A DNA stretch of 64,000 bases from Glycomyces artemisiae. GTDB taxonomy: Bacteria > Actinomycetota > Actinomycetes > Mycobacteriales > Micromonosporaceae. The stretch is from positions 62,001 through 126,000 of the forward strand of contig NZ_PVTJ01000011.1 of the NCBI RefSeq assembly GCF_003002955.1. Direction: 5' to 3'. The notes under the pieces are model-generated. The model searched no databases. It had not been told where the DNA came from and worked only from the letters and a program-made list of their open reading frames with translations. How positions within the stretch are numbered: position 1 is the first letter of the stretch; every line of letters begins with the position of its first letter. The position numbers were made by a program, and so were the translations under genes. This document shows positions 6,932 to 16,654 of the stretch, piece after piece.

Positions 6932-8451
6932 GGGGCACCGTCCGGGAAGACCGCCTCGATGTACGGCGTGCGGGTGATGAGGTCGGCCGCGGCCTCGGAG
7001 GTCACCGCGAACAGCGGCCCGGCCACGACGGTGAGCGCGACGCTGAACGCCACCAGCGCGATCGTCGGCGCGACCATGAGCTTCGGCAGCATCGCCCCGC
7101 CGTCGAAATCGGCGTCGTCGCGCGGCATGTCCGGGTGCGGCGTGCGCCAGAACGCGAGGTTCCACACCCGCCCGATCGCGTACAGCGTCAGGAGGCTCGT
7201 GAGGACCCCGCCCGCGACGACCGCCCACACGAGCGGGCCGGAGGCGTCGACGCCCGCCTGGAGCAGCCCGAGCTTCCCGAGGTAGCCCGAGAACGGCGGG
7301 ATGCCGGCGAGGTTGAGCGCGGGGATGAAGAACAGGACGGCCAGGACCGGCGCGATCTTCCCGAGCCCGCCGAGCCGTTCGAGCGCCGTGGAGCCGCCGC
7401 GGCGCTCGACGAGCCCCGCGGCGAGGAACAGGGTCGTCTGGATCGTGATGTGGTGCGCGATGTAGAAGATCGCGGCGCTCAGCCCCGCTTCGGTCGCGAG
7501 GGCCACGCCGAACAGCATGTACCCGATGTGGCTGATGAGCGTGAACGACAGGAGCCGCTTGATGTCCGACTGCGCGACGGCGCCGAGGATGCCGATCACC
7601 ATGGTGAGCAGGGAGATCACGAGGAGGACGTCGCCGATGCGCCCGTCGGGGAACAGGAGCGTCTCGGTGCGGATGATCGCGTACACGCCGACTTTGGTGA
7701 GGAGCCCGGCGAAGACGGCGGTGACGGGCGCGGGCGCGGTCGGGTACGAGTCGGGCAGCCACGCGCCGAGCGGGAACACCGCGGCCTTGATGCCGAACGC
7801 CAGCAGCAGCATCCCTTGGAGGAGCAGCCGCAGGTTGTCGGGCAGTTCGTCGAAGCGCCCGGCGAGCTGGGCCATGTTGAGCGTCCCGGTGGCGCCGTAG
7901 ACGAGGCCGAGGGCGCTCAGGAAGATCACCGAGGACAGGAGGCTGACGACGACGTACGTGGTGCCCGCGCGGATGCGGTTCTCGGTGCTGCCCAGGGTGA
8001 GGAGCACGTAGGAGGCGACGAGGAGGATCTCGAAGCCGACGTACAGGTTGAACAGGTCGCCCGAGAGGAACGCGTTCGTGACGCCGGCGGTCAGCGCCAG
8101 ATACGTGGGGTGGTAGACCGACATCGGCGTCTCCTCGTCGCCGTCGGCCGAGCCCTGCCCGATCGAGTAGACGAGGACGCACAGCGTGACCGCGGTGGAG
8201 ACCACGAGCATGAGGGCGGCGAGCTTGTCGGCGATGAGGACGATCCCCAGCGGCGGCGGCCAGCCGCCGACCGCGACCACCTGCGGGCCCTCGGTCACGG
8301 TGAGCGCCAGCAGCATCGAGGAGACCGCGAGGGTCGCGACGAGCGCGGTGAGGCTCACGGTGCGCTGGATCGCGGGCCGCCGGGCCATCATGAGCGTCAG
8401 CGCGGCCCCGAGCAGCGGGATGACGACCGGGAGCGGGACGAGGAAGGTCAT
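6928..8451 (-). CDS. mnhD: Mrp-type cation/proton antiporter subunit D (proton-channel-like)
   Basis: A 507-residue protein with about 14 helices, homologous to respiratory complex I NuoM/NuoN antiporter-like subunits. Visible landmarks are 'KAAVFPLGAWLPDSYPTAP' with its conserved Lys and 'LLTKVGVYAIIR', both lining the proton path. It forms one of the two ion-translocating subunits of the Mrp complex. It overlaps mnhC and mnhE by four bases each. Confidence 0.94.
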   Translation of the reverse strand: MTFLVPLPVVIPLLGAALTLMMARRPAIQRTVSLTALVATLAVSSMLLALTVTEGPQVVAVGGWPPPLGIVLIADKLAALMLVVSTAVTLCVLVYSIGQGSADGDEETPMSVYHPTYLALTAGVTNAFLSGDLFNLYVGFEILLVASYVLLTLGSTENRIRAGTTYVVVSLLSSVIFLSALGLVYGATGTLNMAQLAGRFDELPDNLRLLLQGMLLLAFGIKAAVFPLGAWLPDSYPTAPAPVTAVFAGLLTKVGVYAIIRTETLLFPDGRIGDVLLVISLLTMVIGILGAVAQSDIKRLLSFTLISHIGYMLFGVALATEAGLSAAIFYIAHHITIQTTLFLAAGLVERRGGSTALERLGGLGKIAPVLAVLFFIPALNLAGIPPFSGYLGKLGLLQAGVDASGPLVWAVVAGGVLTSLLTLYAIGRVWNLAFWRTPHPDMPRDDADFDGGAMLPKLMVAPTIALVAFSVALTVVAGPLFAVTSEAAADLITRTPYIEAVFPDGAP

Positions 8452-8891
8452 CGGCCCTCCTTCCCCGGGGCGCAGTGGTACACCGGGTGCGGGAGGCCGT
8501 CGTCGCCGTTCTCCTTGGCGTCGGGGCCCTCGTCGCGTTCGGCGAGGTCGATGATGCGGCGGTCCTCGGCGTCGTCCTGGACCTCGTCGTGGCCGAGGAG
8601 CTGCTGGCTGCGGTAGGCGAGCGCGAGCAGGAACGCGGTGATGCCGAGCGTGATGACGATGGCGGTGAGGATCATCGCCTGCGGCAGCGGGTCGCTCATG
8701 CCGTCCTCGGGGGTCTCGCCGACGATCGGCGGCGTGCCGAACTCCGAGCCGGTGAGGATGAGGACGTTGACGCCGTTGCCGACGAGCACGACCCCGATGA
8801 GCACGCGGGTGAGCGTGCGCTCCAGCAGGAGCGTGACGCCCGCGCCGATGAGGACGCCGACGACGACCACGTAGACCAGGTTCGGGATCAT
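8448..8891 (-). CDS. mnhC: Mrp-type cation/proton antiporter subunit C
   Basis: A 147-residue NuoK-like protein with three helices. The segments VLIGVVLVGNGVNVLIL and PLPQAMILTAIVITLG are family hallmarks (the latter with the conserved Gln before the third helix). It has an acidic hydrophilic C-terminal extension of about 35 residues. ATG at 8891 overlaps the mnhA stop. Confidence 0.94.
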   Translation of the reverse strand: MIPNLVYVVVVGVLIGAGVTLLLERTLTRVLIGVVLVGNGVNVLILTGSEFGTPPIVGETPEDGMSDPLPQAMILTAIVITLGITAFLLALAYRSQQLLGHDEVQDDAEDRRIIDLAERDEGPDAKENGDDGLPHPVYHCAPGKEGR

Positions 8892-11722
8892 GCGGGCTCC
8901 TTCTCGGGCGCGAGCGCCGGGGAGGGGTCTGCGGACTCGCCGTGGCGGTCGATCTCCGCGCCGAGGCTGCGGAGGATGTCGAGCACCAGGCCGACGACGA
9001 CGAGGTAGACGCCGATGTCGAAGAACGTTGAGGTGACGAAGTGGACGTGGCCGACGACGGGGAGCTCGAAGTCGAGGATCGCGCTCTGGAGGACCGTGCC
9101 GCCGAAGGCGAACGAGGCGGCGCCGGTGCCGACCGCGACGAGCAGGCCGGTGCCGAGGAGGCGCCCGGCGTCGACGGGCGCGGCGGCGTTCAGCTCGGCG
9201 CGTCCGCCCGCGAGGTACCGGAACATGAGCGCGAGCCCGGCGACGAGGCCGCCCGCGAAGCCGCCGCCGGGGTGGTTGTGGCCGGTGAAGAGCAGGTAGA
9301 TCGAGAACAGGACGATCGTGTGGAACAGCAGCCGGGTGACGACCTGGAGGATGACCGCCTGGTGGCTGCCGCTGGTCTCGGGCCGGGCGAGCCACTTGAC
9401 CTGCTCGCCGGTCTTCGGCGGCGCGGGCCGGGAGCCGCCGCGGCGGATGAGGAGCCGCTCGCGGCCGAAGATGAGGCTCGCGACGCCGGTGGCGGCCACG
9501 AGCAGGACCGCGATCTCGCCCATGGTGTCCCAGGCGCGGATGTCGACGAGGATGACGTTCACGATGTTGTGCCCGCCGCCGTAAGTGACGGCGGGGTCGG
9601 GGAATTGCTCCGAGATGGGGGCGGCGGTGCGGCCGGAGACGGCGACGAACGCCATCGCGGCGGCCACCACGCCGACGGCGACGCCGATGCCGACCCTGAA
9701 GCGCCGCACCAGTTTCAGGGGCCGCTCGGAGAAGCGGGCGGGCAGGCGGCGCAGGACCAGCACGAACATGACGATCGTGACGGTCTCGACGAGGAACTGG
9801 GTCAGGGCCAGGTCGGGGGCGCCGTGGAAGACGAACAGCATGGCGACGCCGTAGCCGGAGACGCCGGTGAGGATCATCGCGGTGAAGCGGCGCCGGGCCA
9901 GCGCGGCGGCGATGGCGGCGGTGACGATGACGGCGCCTGCGACGAGTTGCAGCGGCGTGTCGTACAGGCGGATCGCGTGCGGCCAGGGGCCGTCGAAGAC
10001 GAGGAGGCCGCCCGCGAAGGCGACGAGGGACACGAGGATCACGCCGAGGTAGAACGGCAGCGAGCCGCGCTGGGTGCGGCCGGTGAGTTCGACTGCGGCG
10101 CGGTCGACGCCGCCGAGGGCCTGCTTGTAGACGGTGCCGGAGGCGAGCGGGAGCTTCACGGAGCGCCAGGCGCTGGTGCGGTGCGTCGCGAAGTGGACGC
10201 CGATGCCGGTGAGGATCGCCAGGAGCGACAGGCCGAGTGCCGGGGTGAAGCCGTGCCAGAGGGCCAGGTGGTAGACGTGCCCGGTGTGCGGGTAGCGGTC
10301 GGCGTACGGGGAGAGGAGCCCGTCGGCGGCGGGGGCGAGGAAGCCCGCGGCGAGGCCCGCGGTTGCAAGGAGCATCGGCGCGGCGAGGAAGCCGGGTCCG
10401 GCGGGGGCGGCGTCGGTCTCGGCGGTGTCGGGTTTGCGGGCGAAGGCGCCCCACAGGAACCGCAGGCCGTAGGCGACGGTGAGGGCGGCGCCCGCGACGA
10501 GGACGGCGAGCATGGCGCGGTCCCAGGGGCCGCCGTTCCAGAACGCGGCGAGCATGGCCTCTTTGGCGACGAAGCCGAGGGTGGGCGGGAGGCCGATCAT
10601 GGAGGCGACGGCGACGACGGCGGTGGCGGCGAGGAGGGGCCTGCGGTCGCCGAGCCCTGAGAGCGAGTAGATCTCGCGGGTGCCGGCGGTCTTGTCGATG
10701 ATGCCGACGACGAGGAACAGCGCGGCTTTGAACATGGCGTGCCCGGCGAGGAGCGCGGCCCCGGCGAGCGCGGTGTCGTACGTGCCGGTGCCGAGGACGA
10801 TCGCGATCATGCCGAGCTGGCTGACGGTGCCGTAGGCGAGCATGAGCTTGAGGTCGGTCTGGCGCAGGGCGGTCCATCCTCCGAAGAGGAAGGTGAGGGC
10901 GCCGCAGGCCCAGATCGCCTGCCGCCAGGGCAGGTCGGCGGCGAACGCGGGGGTGAGCATGCCGATGAGGAAGACGCCCGCCTTGACCATGGCGGCGGCG
11001 TGGAGGTAGGCGCTGACGGGGGTGGGGGCGGCCATGGCGCTGGGGAGCCAGAAGCTGAAGGGGAAGACCGCGGATTTGGAGAGGGCGCCGAGGAGGATGA
11101 GGACGAGCGCGGCGACGAGGTAGGCGCCGCTCGGCAGGTCGGCGACCACTTCGGACAGGCGGTAGGTCCCGGCGTGCTGGCCGAGCATGATGAAGCCGAC
11201 GAGCATGGCGAGCCCGCCGAGGGTGGTGACGAGGAGGGCCTGCATGGCGGCCCAGCGGCTGGCGCTGCGGGCGGGGTCGTGGCCGATGAGGAGGTAGGAG
11301 AAGACCGAGGTCAGCTCCCAGAAGACGTAGAGCAGGAGCAGGTCGTCGGCGACGACGAGGCCGAACATGGCTCCGGCGAAGGCGACGAAGACGGCGGCGA
11401 AGCGGCCGAGTCCTTCCTCAGTGGAGGTGAAGTAGTGGGCGCTGTAGGCGAGGACGAGGGTGCCGACGCCGCTGACCAGGAGGACCATGATCCACGGGAA
11501 GGCGGTCATGCGGAACGCGAGTTCCTGGTCGAGTTCGGGCACCCAGGGGCGGGTCTCGGTGAGGGCGCCGCCGAGGCGCATGACGCCCGCGTGCGTGAGG
11601 GCCCAGACGAAGGTCGCCGCGGGCGCGGCGGCGACGGCGTAGAGGGCGCGGGGGCCCAGCATTCGGACGAGGGCGGGCGCGGCGATCGCCGCGATGGCGT
11701 GGCAGGCGAGTAGGACTAGCAA
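8888..11722 (-). CDS. mnhA: Mrp-type cation/proton antiporter subunit A, fused to subunit B
   Basis: A 944-residue protein, first gene of the operon. Residues ~1-700 are NuoL/MnhA-like (KSAVFPFSFWLPSAMAAPTPVSAYLH, HAMFKAALFL). The end carries a complete MnhB domain (VTRLLFHTIVLFSIYLLF then GHNHPGGGFAGG), so no separate mnhB exists. I chose the TTG at 11722 because homologues begin with this LLVLLACHA helix and because a TAGGGT -10 (11752-11757, minus) lies just upstream. The ATG at 11863 would add 47 poorly conserved residues across that promoter. The complex exports Na+ or K+ in exchange for protons. Confidence 0.88.
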   Translation of the reverse strand: MLVLLACHAIAAIAAPALVRMLGPRALYAVAAAPAATFVWALTHAGVMRLGGALTETRPWVPELDQELAFRMTAFPWIMVLLVSGVGTLVLAYSAHYFTSTEEGLGRFAAVFVAFAGAMFGLVVADDLLLLYVFWELTSVFSYLLIGHDPARSASRWAAMQALLVTTLGGLAMLVGFIMLGQHAGTYRLSEVVADLPSGAYLVAALVLILLGALSKSAVFPFSFWLPSAMAAPTPVSAYLHAAAMVKAGVFLIGMLTPAFAADLPWRQAIWACGALTFLFGGWTALRQTDLKLMLAYGTVSQLGMIAIVLGTGTYDTALAGAALLAGHAMFKAALFLVVGIIDKTAGTREIYSLSGLGDRRPLLAATAVVAVASMIGLPPTLGFVAKEAMLAAFWNGGPWDRAMLAVLVAGAALTVAYGLRFLWGAFARKPDTAETDAAPAGPGFLAAPMLLATAGLAAGFLAPAADGLLSPYADRYPHTGHVYHLALWHGFTPALGLSLLAILTGIGVHFATHRTSAWRSVKLPLASGTVYKQALGGVDRAAVELTGRTQRGSLPFYLGVILVSLVAFAGGLLVFDGPWPHAIRLYDTPLQLVAGAVIVTAAIAAALARRRFTAMILTGVSGYGVAMLFVFHGAPDLALTQFLVETVTIVMFVLVLRRLPARFSERPLKLVRRFRVGIGVAVGVVAAAMAFVAVSGRTAAPISEQFPDPAVTYGGGHNIVNVILVDIRAWDTMGEIAVLLVAATGVASLIFGRERLLIRRGGSRPAPPKTGEQVKWLARPETSGSHQAVILQVVTRLLFHTIVLFSIYLLFTGHNHPGGGFAGGLVAGLALMFRYLAGGRAELNAAAPVDAGRLLGTGLLVAVGTGAASFAFGGTVLQSAILDFELPVVGHVHFVTSTFFDIGVYLVVVGLVLDILRSLGAEIDRHGESADPSPALAPEKEPA

Positions 11723-11881
11723 ACGACCCCCGGGAAGATTCAGTTGGCCCGACCCTATCCGCTCGGGAGCGGCGGACGCCAAATTCGGCGCGCAGGAAAT
11801 CGGATTGTCTACAGGGTCCGGCGCGGGGAGCTGTGCGTCCGTCCGAAAGGCGCGCAATAACATGCGCGCTCATCGCGTTCT

Positions 11882-11899
11882 GTGCGCGTCTTCGCGCAC
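11882..11899 (-). terminator. Short hairpin downstream of uspA
   Basis: GTGCGCG and CGCGCAC arms (11882-11888, 11893-11899) with a 4-nt loop, 32 nt after the UspA stop, could end that transcript before the mnh promoter. Only seven base pairs and no U-tract, so modest support. Confidence 0.4.
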
Positions 11900-11930
11900 G
11901 TGCGTGACGCCCGTCTCCCCGCGCCCTGTG

Positions 11931-12362
11931 TCACTCCGCGGCGCGGATCACGACGACCGGGCAGTCGGCGTTGGTGACGCAGTGGAGGCTCACGGACCCC
12001 AGGAGCGTCCCCTTGATGCCGCCCTGTCCGCGGCTGCCGACCACGAGGAGGCCGGCGGTCTTCGACTGCTCGATGAGGACCTTCGCCGGGTGCCCGAGGG
12101 CCGCGGTGCGCTCCACGACGAGGTCCTCGCGCCCGTCGAGCGCCGCGTCGACCGACTCGTTCAGGGCGCGCTCGGCGGTCTCGGTGAAGCTCTCCCCCGG
12201 GACGGCCTCGACGGCGGTGCCGTAGACGACCGGGGGCTGCCAGCCGTACACGGCCGCGACGGCGGCCCCGGTCTTCTCGGCGTACCGCAGCGCCCAGGCC
12301 AGCGCCTCCATCGACACCGGCGATCCGTCGACGCCGACCACCACTCGCTCGGTCTGTTCCAT
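11931..12362 (-). CDS. Universal stress protein (UspA family)
   Basis: A 143-residue single Usp domain. It begins with VVVGVDGS and ends with the ATP-binding signature GSRGQGGIKGTLLGSVS (G-x2-G-x9-GS), so it should bind ATP in the MJ0577-like manner. Such proteins dimerise in the cytoplasm and modulate survival under nutrient or redox stress. It lies 67 bp downstream of the last gene of the leftward sulfur operon on the same strand and may be partly co-transcribed, although its link to sulfur use is only positional. Confidence 0.9.
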   Translation of the reverse strand: MEQTERVVVGVDGSPVSMEALAWALRYAEKTGAAVAAVYGWQPPVVYGTAVEAVPGESFTETAERALNESVDAALDGREDLVVERTAALGHPAKVLIEQSKTAGLLVVGSRGQGGIKGTLLGSVSLHCVTNADCPVVVIRAAE

Positions 12363-12429
12363 CCGGCCTCCTTCGGTCGCTTCGGGCCTTCCGGGTTCAG
12401 GCCCTCGGGCCCACAGGGTATGCGAGAGG

Positions 12430-13446
12430 TCAGTGTTGCGTGGAGGGACGCCAGCCGAGGCGCGGGGCGAGTTCTGTGGCGGTGTCGGTGAGGAGCCGCA
12501 CGTGCTCGTCGAAGTCGGGGACGCCGGGGACGAAGCTGACGAGCAGGTCGGTGGCGTGCTCCAGGGCCGGGTCGGCGGCGAGGTCGGCCGCGAGGCCCTC
12601 GGCCGGGCCGAGGAGGGTGCGGTCGCCTTCGAGGTAGTCGGCGACCGAGAGGCCGCCGACGTCGCGCTTGGCGGCGAACCACTCCTGCCAGCGCCGCACC
12701 CCGGGGGTCACGAGGCGCACGGCCTCGTCGCGGTCGGGGTGCGGGTAGACGGCGCGGGAGACCTGGACGCGCGGCGGCGCGGCCGAGGACCAGGCGGCGC
12801 GGTAGGCGCTGATCGTGTCGGCTTGGTGCGCTTGGGCTTCGAGGAGGGTGCCGCCGCGCCAGGCGGTGGCGCGGGAGAGCTGGAGCCCGTCGCCCGCTTT
12901 CGCGGCGGCGGCAGCACTGGCGAAGGCGACGGCGGGGTCGCTGGAGGTGGCCTGCCACAGGCGGGCCCGCACGCCGGTGCCGGGCGGGTGGAGGACTTCG
13001 CCGAGGCCGTTGAGGGCCTTGCCGTCGAGCACGTCGTGGAGGTGCTTCACGGCGGTGTCGAAGAGGCGGTGGCGTTCGGCGAGGTCGCGGCCGAAGGCCT
13101 CCCAGGCGCCGGGGAACGGCCCGGAGCCGACGCCGAGTTCGAGCCGCCCGCCGCTGAGCGCGTCCACTGTGGCCGCGTCCTCGGCGACCCGGAGGGGGTC
13201 TTCGAGCGGGAGCACGAGCACGCCGGTGCCGAGGCGGATGCGGCTCGTGTGCTGGGCGATCGCGGCGAGCACGACCAGGGGCGCGGAGACGTGCTCGTTG
13301 CCCTGCCGGAAGTGCCGCTGGATCACCCAGCCCGAGTCGTAGCCGAGGGCCTCGGCCGCCTGGAACAGCCCGATCGCGTCCCGGTAGGCGGCCGCGGGGT
13401 CCTGGTCGGCGTCGAGGTGGAGGAGGAAGCCGAGGCGCTCGACCAT
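12430..13446 (-). CDS. Luciferase-like FMN/F420-dependent monooxygenase
   Basis: A 338-residue TIM-barrel protein of the bacterial luciferase-like (LLM) superfamily. Markers are '[15 protein letters not shown]' near residue 35, [18 protein letters not shown], and [13 protein letters not shown] around residue 105. It would oxidise an organic substrate with reduced flavin and O2. It is the last enzyme of the leftward organosulfur operon, two bases downstream of the aldo/keto reductase. The substrate is unknown; FMN is more likely than F420 given the flavin reductase in the same locus. Confidence 0.82.
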   Translation of the reverse strand: MVERLGFLLHLDADQDPAAAYRDAIGLFQAAEALGYDSGWVIQRHFRQGNEHVSAPLVVLAAIAQHTSRIRLGTGVLVLPLEDPLRVAEDAATVDALSGGRLELGVGSGPFPGAWEAFGRDLAERHRLFDTAVKHLHDVLDGKALNGLGEVLHPPGTGVRARLWQATSSDPAVAFASAAAAAKAGDGLQLSRATAWRGGTLLEAQAHQADTISAYRAAWSSAAPPRVQVSRAVYPHPDRDEAVRLVTPGVRRWQEWFAAKRDVGGLSVADYLEGDRTLLGPAEGLAADLAADPALEHATDLLVSFVPGVPDFDEHVRLLTDTATELAPRLGWRPSTQH

Positions 13447-13448
13447 GC

Positions 13449-14480
13449 TCAGCCCCGGGCCCGGCGCAGCGCGGACGGCTGGAGCGACGGGGTGTCGCGG
13501 CCCGTGTCGCGTTCGAGGAAGTGCGTGCCGGGGGCGACGATCGCGTCGATCCGGTCCAGGACCTCGTCGCTCAAGGTCACGTCGGCGGCCTTGAGGTAGG
13601 CGTCGAGGTGCTCCTGGGTTCGCGGGCCGATGATGACGCTGGATATCGCGGGGTGGCCCAGCGCGAAGGCGATCGCGAGGTCCACGAGGGTGAGGCCGTG
13701 GTCCTCGGCGAGGGTCGCGAGCGCGTCGGCGGCCGCGAGCTTGCGCTCGTTCTGCGGGGCGTCGACGTCGAAGCGGCCGGGGATGAGCCCGGCCCGCGCG
13801 GACTCGGGCTGCGGGCCGCCGACCCGGTACTTCCCGGAGAGCCAGCCCGCGGCGAGGGGTCCGTAGGAGATGACGCCGACGCCGTACTTCTGGACGACGG
13901 GGAAGACCTCCCGTTCGACCGTGCGGATGAGCAGGGAGTACGGGAGCTGCTCGCTGTGCGGGGCGATGAGGCCGTGCTTCTCGGCGAGCCAGTGGGCCTC
14001 CACGAGCTGGTGCGCGGGGAACACGGAGGTCCCGTAGTAGCGGATCTTCCCGGCTCGGATGAGGTCGTTCAGGGTCTGGAGGGTCTCCAGGAGGTCGGTG
14101 TGCGGATCGGGCCGGTGGGCCTGGTACAGGTCGATCCGGTCGGTGCCGAGGCGGCGGAGGCTGTCCTCGACGGCCTGGGTGATCCAGCGGCGCGAGTTGC
14201 CCTTGTGGAGCGGGTTGTCGCCGATCTGGCCGTGGAACTTGGTGGCGAGGAACAGGTCGTCGCGGCGGTCCTTGATCGCCTTGCCGACGACCTCTTCGGA
14301 GCGGCCCTGGGTGTAGACGTCGGCGGTGTCGACCGCGTTGATCCCGGCGTCGAGCGCGGCGTGGATGATGCGGATGCTCTCCGCCTCCTCCTGGGCGCCG
14401 CCGAAGTTCATGGCGCCCAAAGTGAGCGGAGTGAGCGGGACGCCGGTGCGGCCGAGCGTGCGGGTGGCTTCGAGGGTCAT
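13449..14480 (-). CDS. Aldo/keto reductase
   Basis: A 343-residue (α/β)8 NADPH-dependent oxidoreductase. The catalytic tetrad is visible: Asp and Tyr in DTADVY (about residues 51-56), Lys in ATKFHG, and His in YQAHRPD. The NADP-binding C-terminal part has [13 protein letters not shown]. Aldo/keto reductases turn aldehydes and ketones into alcohols. In this operon it may reduce the aldehyde left when a monooxygenase cleaves the C-S bond of a sulfonate; that role is inferred from position only. 22 bp follow the preceding gene's stop. Confidence 0.87.
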   Translation of the reverse strand: MTLEATRTLGRTGVPLTPLTLGAMNFGGAQEEAESIRIIHAALDAGINAVDTADVYTQGRSEEVVGKAIKDRRDDLFLATKFHGQIGDNPLHKGNSRRWITQAVEDSLRRLGTDRIDLYQAHRPDPHTDLLETLQTLNDLIRAGKIRYYGTSVFPAHQLVEAHWLAEKHGLIAPHSEQLPYSLLIRTVEREVFPVVQKYGVGVISYGPLAAGWLSGKYRVGGPQPESARAGLIPGRFDVDAPQNERKLAAADALATLAEDHGLTLVDLAIAFALGHPAISSVIIGPRTQEHLDAYLKAADVTLSDEVLDRIDAIVAPGTHFLERDTGRDTPSLQPSALRRARG

Positions 14481-14502
14481 GTGCAGAGGTCCTTTCAGGA
14501 TT

Positions 14503-15714
14503 TCAGAAGAGCCCGGTCGTGGGCGGTTCCTCGCCGGTGATGCGATAGGCGCCGGCGACGGCGGCCTTCCACTGGCGCGGGTTGTGGTTGGCCACGGTGC
14601 GGGCGTTGCGCCAGTGCCGGTCGAAGCCGAGCGAGCGGTTGGTGATCGAGCCGCCCGCGACGTCGAAGACGAGTTCGGCGGCCTTCAGTGCGGACTCGAT
14701 CGCGATGACGCCGGTCTGGGCCACGGTGACCGAGGCTTCGGCCCCGGCGGCGCGGGCCTCGGCGCCGGTGAGGTGCCGGGTGGCCTCGATCGATTCCGCC
14801 GCGAGCAGGACCACGGACCGGGCGGCGTGGGCGCGGGCCGCGATCTGGCCGACGGTCTCGCGCACGTACGGGTCCTCGCTGGAGACCGCGGCACTGGAGT
14901 GCTTGATGGGGCGGGCCTTCTCGCGCGCGAACCACGCGGCGTCGTCCAGTGCGGCGGCGGCGATCCCGGCTTCGACGGCCGCGAGGTACAGCTGCGCGAA
15001 CGCGCCGAGCCACGGGATCTCCAACTGCGAGTTGTCGCGGGCGACCACCTCGTCGGCGGCCAGGCGCACGGCGTGGAGGCGGGTGGTGCCGCTGGCGGTG
15101 AGGCGCTGGCCGACGGCGTCGAAGTCGTCGAGGCGCTCGACGCCGGTGCGGTCGACCGGGACGGTGAAGCCGTACACGGTGCCGTCCTCGCCCTTCGCGG
15201 ACCCGGTGAACCAGTCCGCGTAGAGGCCGCCCGTGGAGTAGTACTTCTCGCCGTCGACCACCCAGCCGTCACGGTTGTCGGAGGCGCTGTCGCGGTGGAG
15301 GAGGGTGTTGACGGAGCCGCTGGCGCCGCCGGAGCGCTCGTTCGCGGTGCCCGCGAACAGGTGCCCGTCGCGCAGGCGGGCGAGCGTGACGGCCCGGTGC
15401 GGGAGATCGCGGCGGGAGGCGACCTGGTTGGCGGTCAGGAAGCTCGACCGGAGCGCCTGGGCCACATTGGAGTCGGCGCGGGCGATGGCGATGACGAGGT
15501 CGGCCACGTCGCGGACGGTCCCGCCCGCGCCGCCGTCGGCGGCGGCGATCCCGGTGAGGGTGATGCGCTCGGCCGCAAGGGCTTTCACCTCCTCGAAGGC
15601 GTACTGGCGTTCGCGCTCGCGTTCGGCGGCCCCTTCGCGGAGCCGGTCGAGCACGGGCGCGACGGCGGCGCGGATGCCCGCCACCGTGTATTCGGCGGTG
15701 TTGTCGGAGGTCAT
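14503..15714 (-). CDS. Acyl-CoA dehydrogenase-like flavoprotein (SfnB/DszC type)
   Basis: A 403-residue member of the acyl-CoA dehydrogenase fold. The arrangement WVVDGEKYYSTGG around residue 150, 'FDAVGQRLTASGTTRL' and the C-terminal 'DRHWRNARTVANHNP' are typical of SfnB and DszC-like enzymes, which use reduced FMN to oxygenate sulfur compounds instead of dehydrogenating CoA esters. Two more paralogues are in the rightward arm (24291 and 26672). Lies between an LLM gene and the aldo/keto reductase in the leftward operon. Confidence 0.85.
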   Translation of the reverse strand: MTSDNTAEYTVAGIRAAVAPVLDRLREGAAERERERQYAFEEVKALAAERITLTGIAAADGGAGGTVRDVADLVIAIARADSNVAQALRSSFLTANQVASRRDLPHRAVTLARLRDGHLFAGTANERSGGASGSVNTLLHRDSASDNRDGWVVDGEKYYSTGGLYADWFTGSAKGEDGTVYGFTVPVDRTGVERLDDFDAVGQRLTASGTTRLHAVRLAADEVVARDNSQLEIPWLGAFAQLYLAAVEAGIAAAALDDAAWFAREKARPIKHSSAAVSSEDPYVRETVGQIAARAHAARSVVLLAAESIEATRHLTGAEARAAGAEASVTVAQTGVIAIESALKAAELVFDVAGGSITNRSLGFDRHWRNARTVANHNPRQWKAAVAGAYRITGEEPPTTGLF

Positions 15715-15751
15715 GCGATCGCCGTCCTTTCAATCTGCGGGGCGGATTCGG

Positions 15752-16654
15752 TCACGACGCCACCGCTTCGCGGAGGCCGAAGGCGGCCCGCAGGGTCGGG
15801 TGCTCGGCCGGGTCGACCAGGAGCGGGACCAGCTCCCGCAAGACCGCCGACACCGCTTCGAGGTCCCCGGCGGGGACGAGCTCGAAACCGTCGAGGCGGT
15901 CGGCACCGGCCCAGGAGCGCAGGTCCGCGGCTAGGCCGGTGGCGTCGGTCAGGTCGGCGATCGGGACGCGGCCGACGAGCGCGGCCTCCGAGCGCGGCAG
16001 GCCCGCGGCGCGGAGCGCATCGGCAAGGGCCGCATCGGCTCCGGGCGATTCCGCGCGGTCCACGACGATGGCGTCGGCGCGTTCGGCGGCGGTGACGAAG
16101 CCGAGTCCGGCGAGGTCGGCGACGAGCACCGGGCGGCCCTGCACCGATGAGGGGCCGTCGATGGGGCCCGCGACCTTGTACAGCGGGCCGTCGTGGCCGA
16201 TCGGGCGGATCAGCTCGTCGTCCACGAACAGCGCCGCCTCCTGGTCCCCGATGAGGGCCTCGCACGGGAACGACTCCCACAGCCGCGCCAGCACCGCCGC
16301 GTATTCGCGCCAGCGCTCCGCCGGATGCGCGTTGGCCGGGCCCGAGACCTCGTCGCCCGCACCGGGAACGAGCACCGCGCCGAAGCGGCCGTCCGTGGCG
16401 CGGTCGAGCGACAGGAGCCGCCGGGCCGCGTTGTACGGCGCGTTGCCGGTGGTCGCCAGCTCCGGGACGAACGGGATGCGGTGCGCCCCTGCCAGATACG
16501 CAGCGGCCACAGTGGGCTCGATCGCGCCGGGCTCGTCGCGGAGCCGGATCGCGGCGACGCCGGTCTGCTCGGCGAGCGCGGCGATGGCGCCCGCGTCGGC
16601 GAGGGTCAGGCCGGTCTCGCCGACCGCGAGGGAGAGTTGGACGAACGTGCTCAT
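15752..16654 (-). CDS. Short luciferase-like monooxygenase family protein
   Basis: A 300-residue LLM-fold protein, shorter than the usual 330-450. The N-terminal 'LTLADAGAIAALAEQTGVAAIRLRDEP' and 'SLDRATDGRFGAVLVPGAGDEVSGP' match the barrel start and the phosphate-binding region. 'WREYAAVLARLWESFPCEALIGD' matches the helix preceding the substrate lid. Its ATG overlaps the stop of the preceding LLM gene by four bases. Such pairs of a full-length and a short LLM are common in sulfur-scavenging operons; whether this one is active is not clear. Confidence 0.75.
   Translation of the reverse strand: MSTFVQLSLAVGETGLTLADAGAIAALAEQTGVAAIRLRDEPGAIEPTVAAAYLAGAHRIPFVPELATTGNAPYNAARRLLSLDRATDGRFGAVLVPGAGDEVSGPANAHPAERWREYAAVLARLWESFPCEALIGDQEAALFVDDELIRPIGHDGPLYKVAGPIDGPSSVQGRPVLVADLAGLGFVTAAERADAIVVDRAESPGADAALADALRAAGLPRSEAALVGRVPIADLTDATGLAADLRSWAGADRLDGFELVPAGDLEAVSAVLRELVPLLVDPAEHPTLRAAFGLREAVAS

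Noticed and set aside
11723-11863. ATG at 11863 as start of mnhA
   Set aside because: It adds 47 residues that do not look like the conserved N-terminal helix and would place the likely promoter inside the gene.
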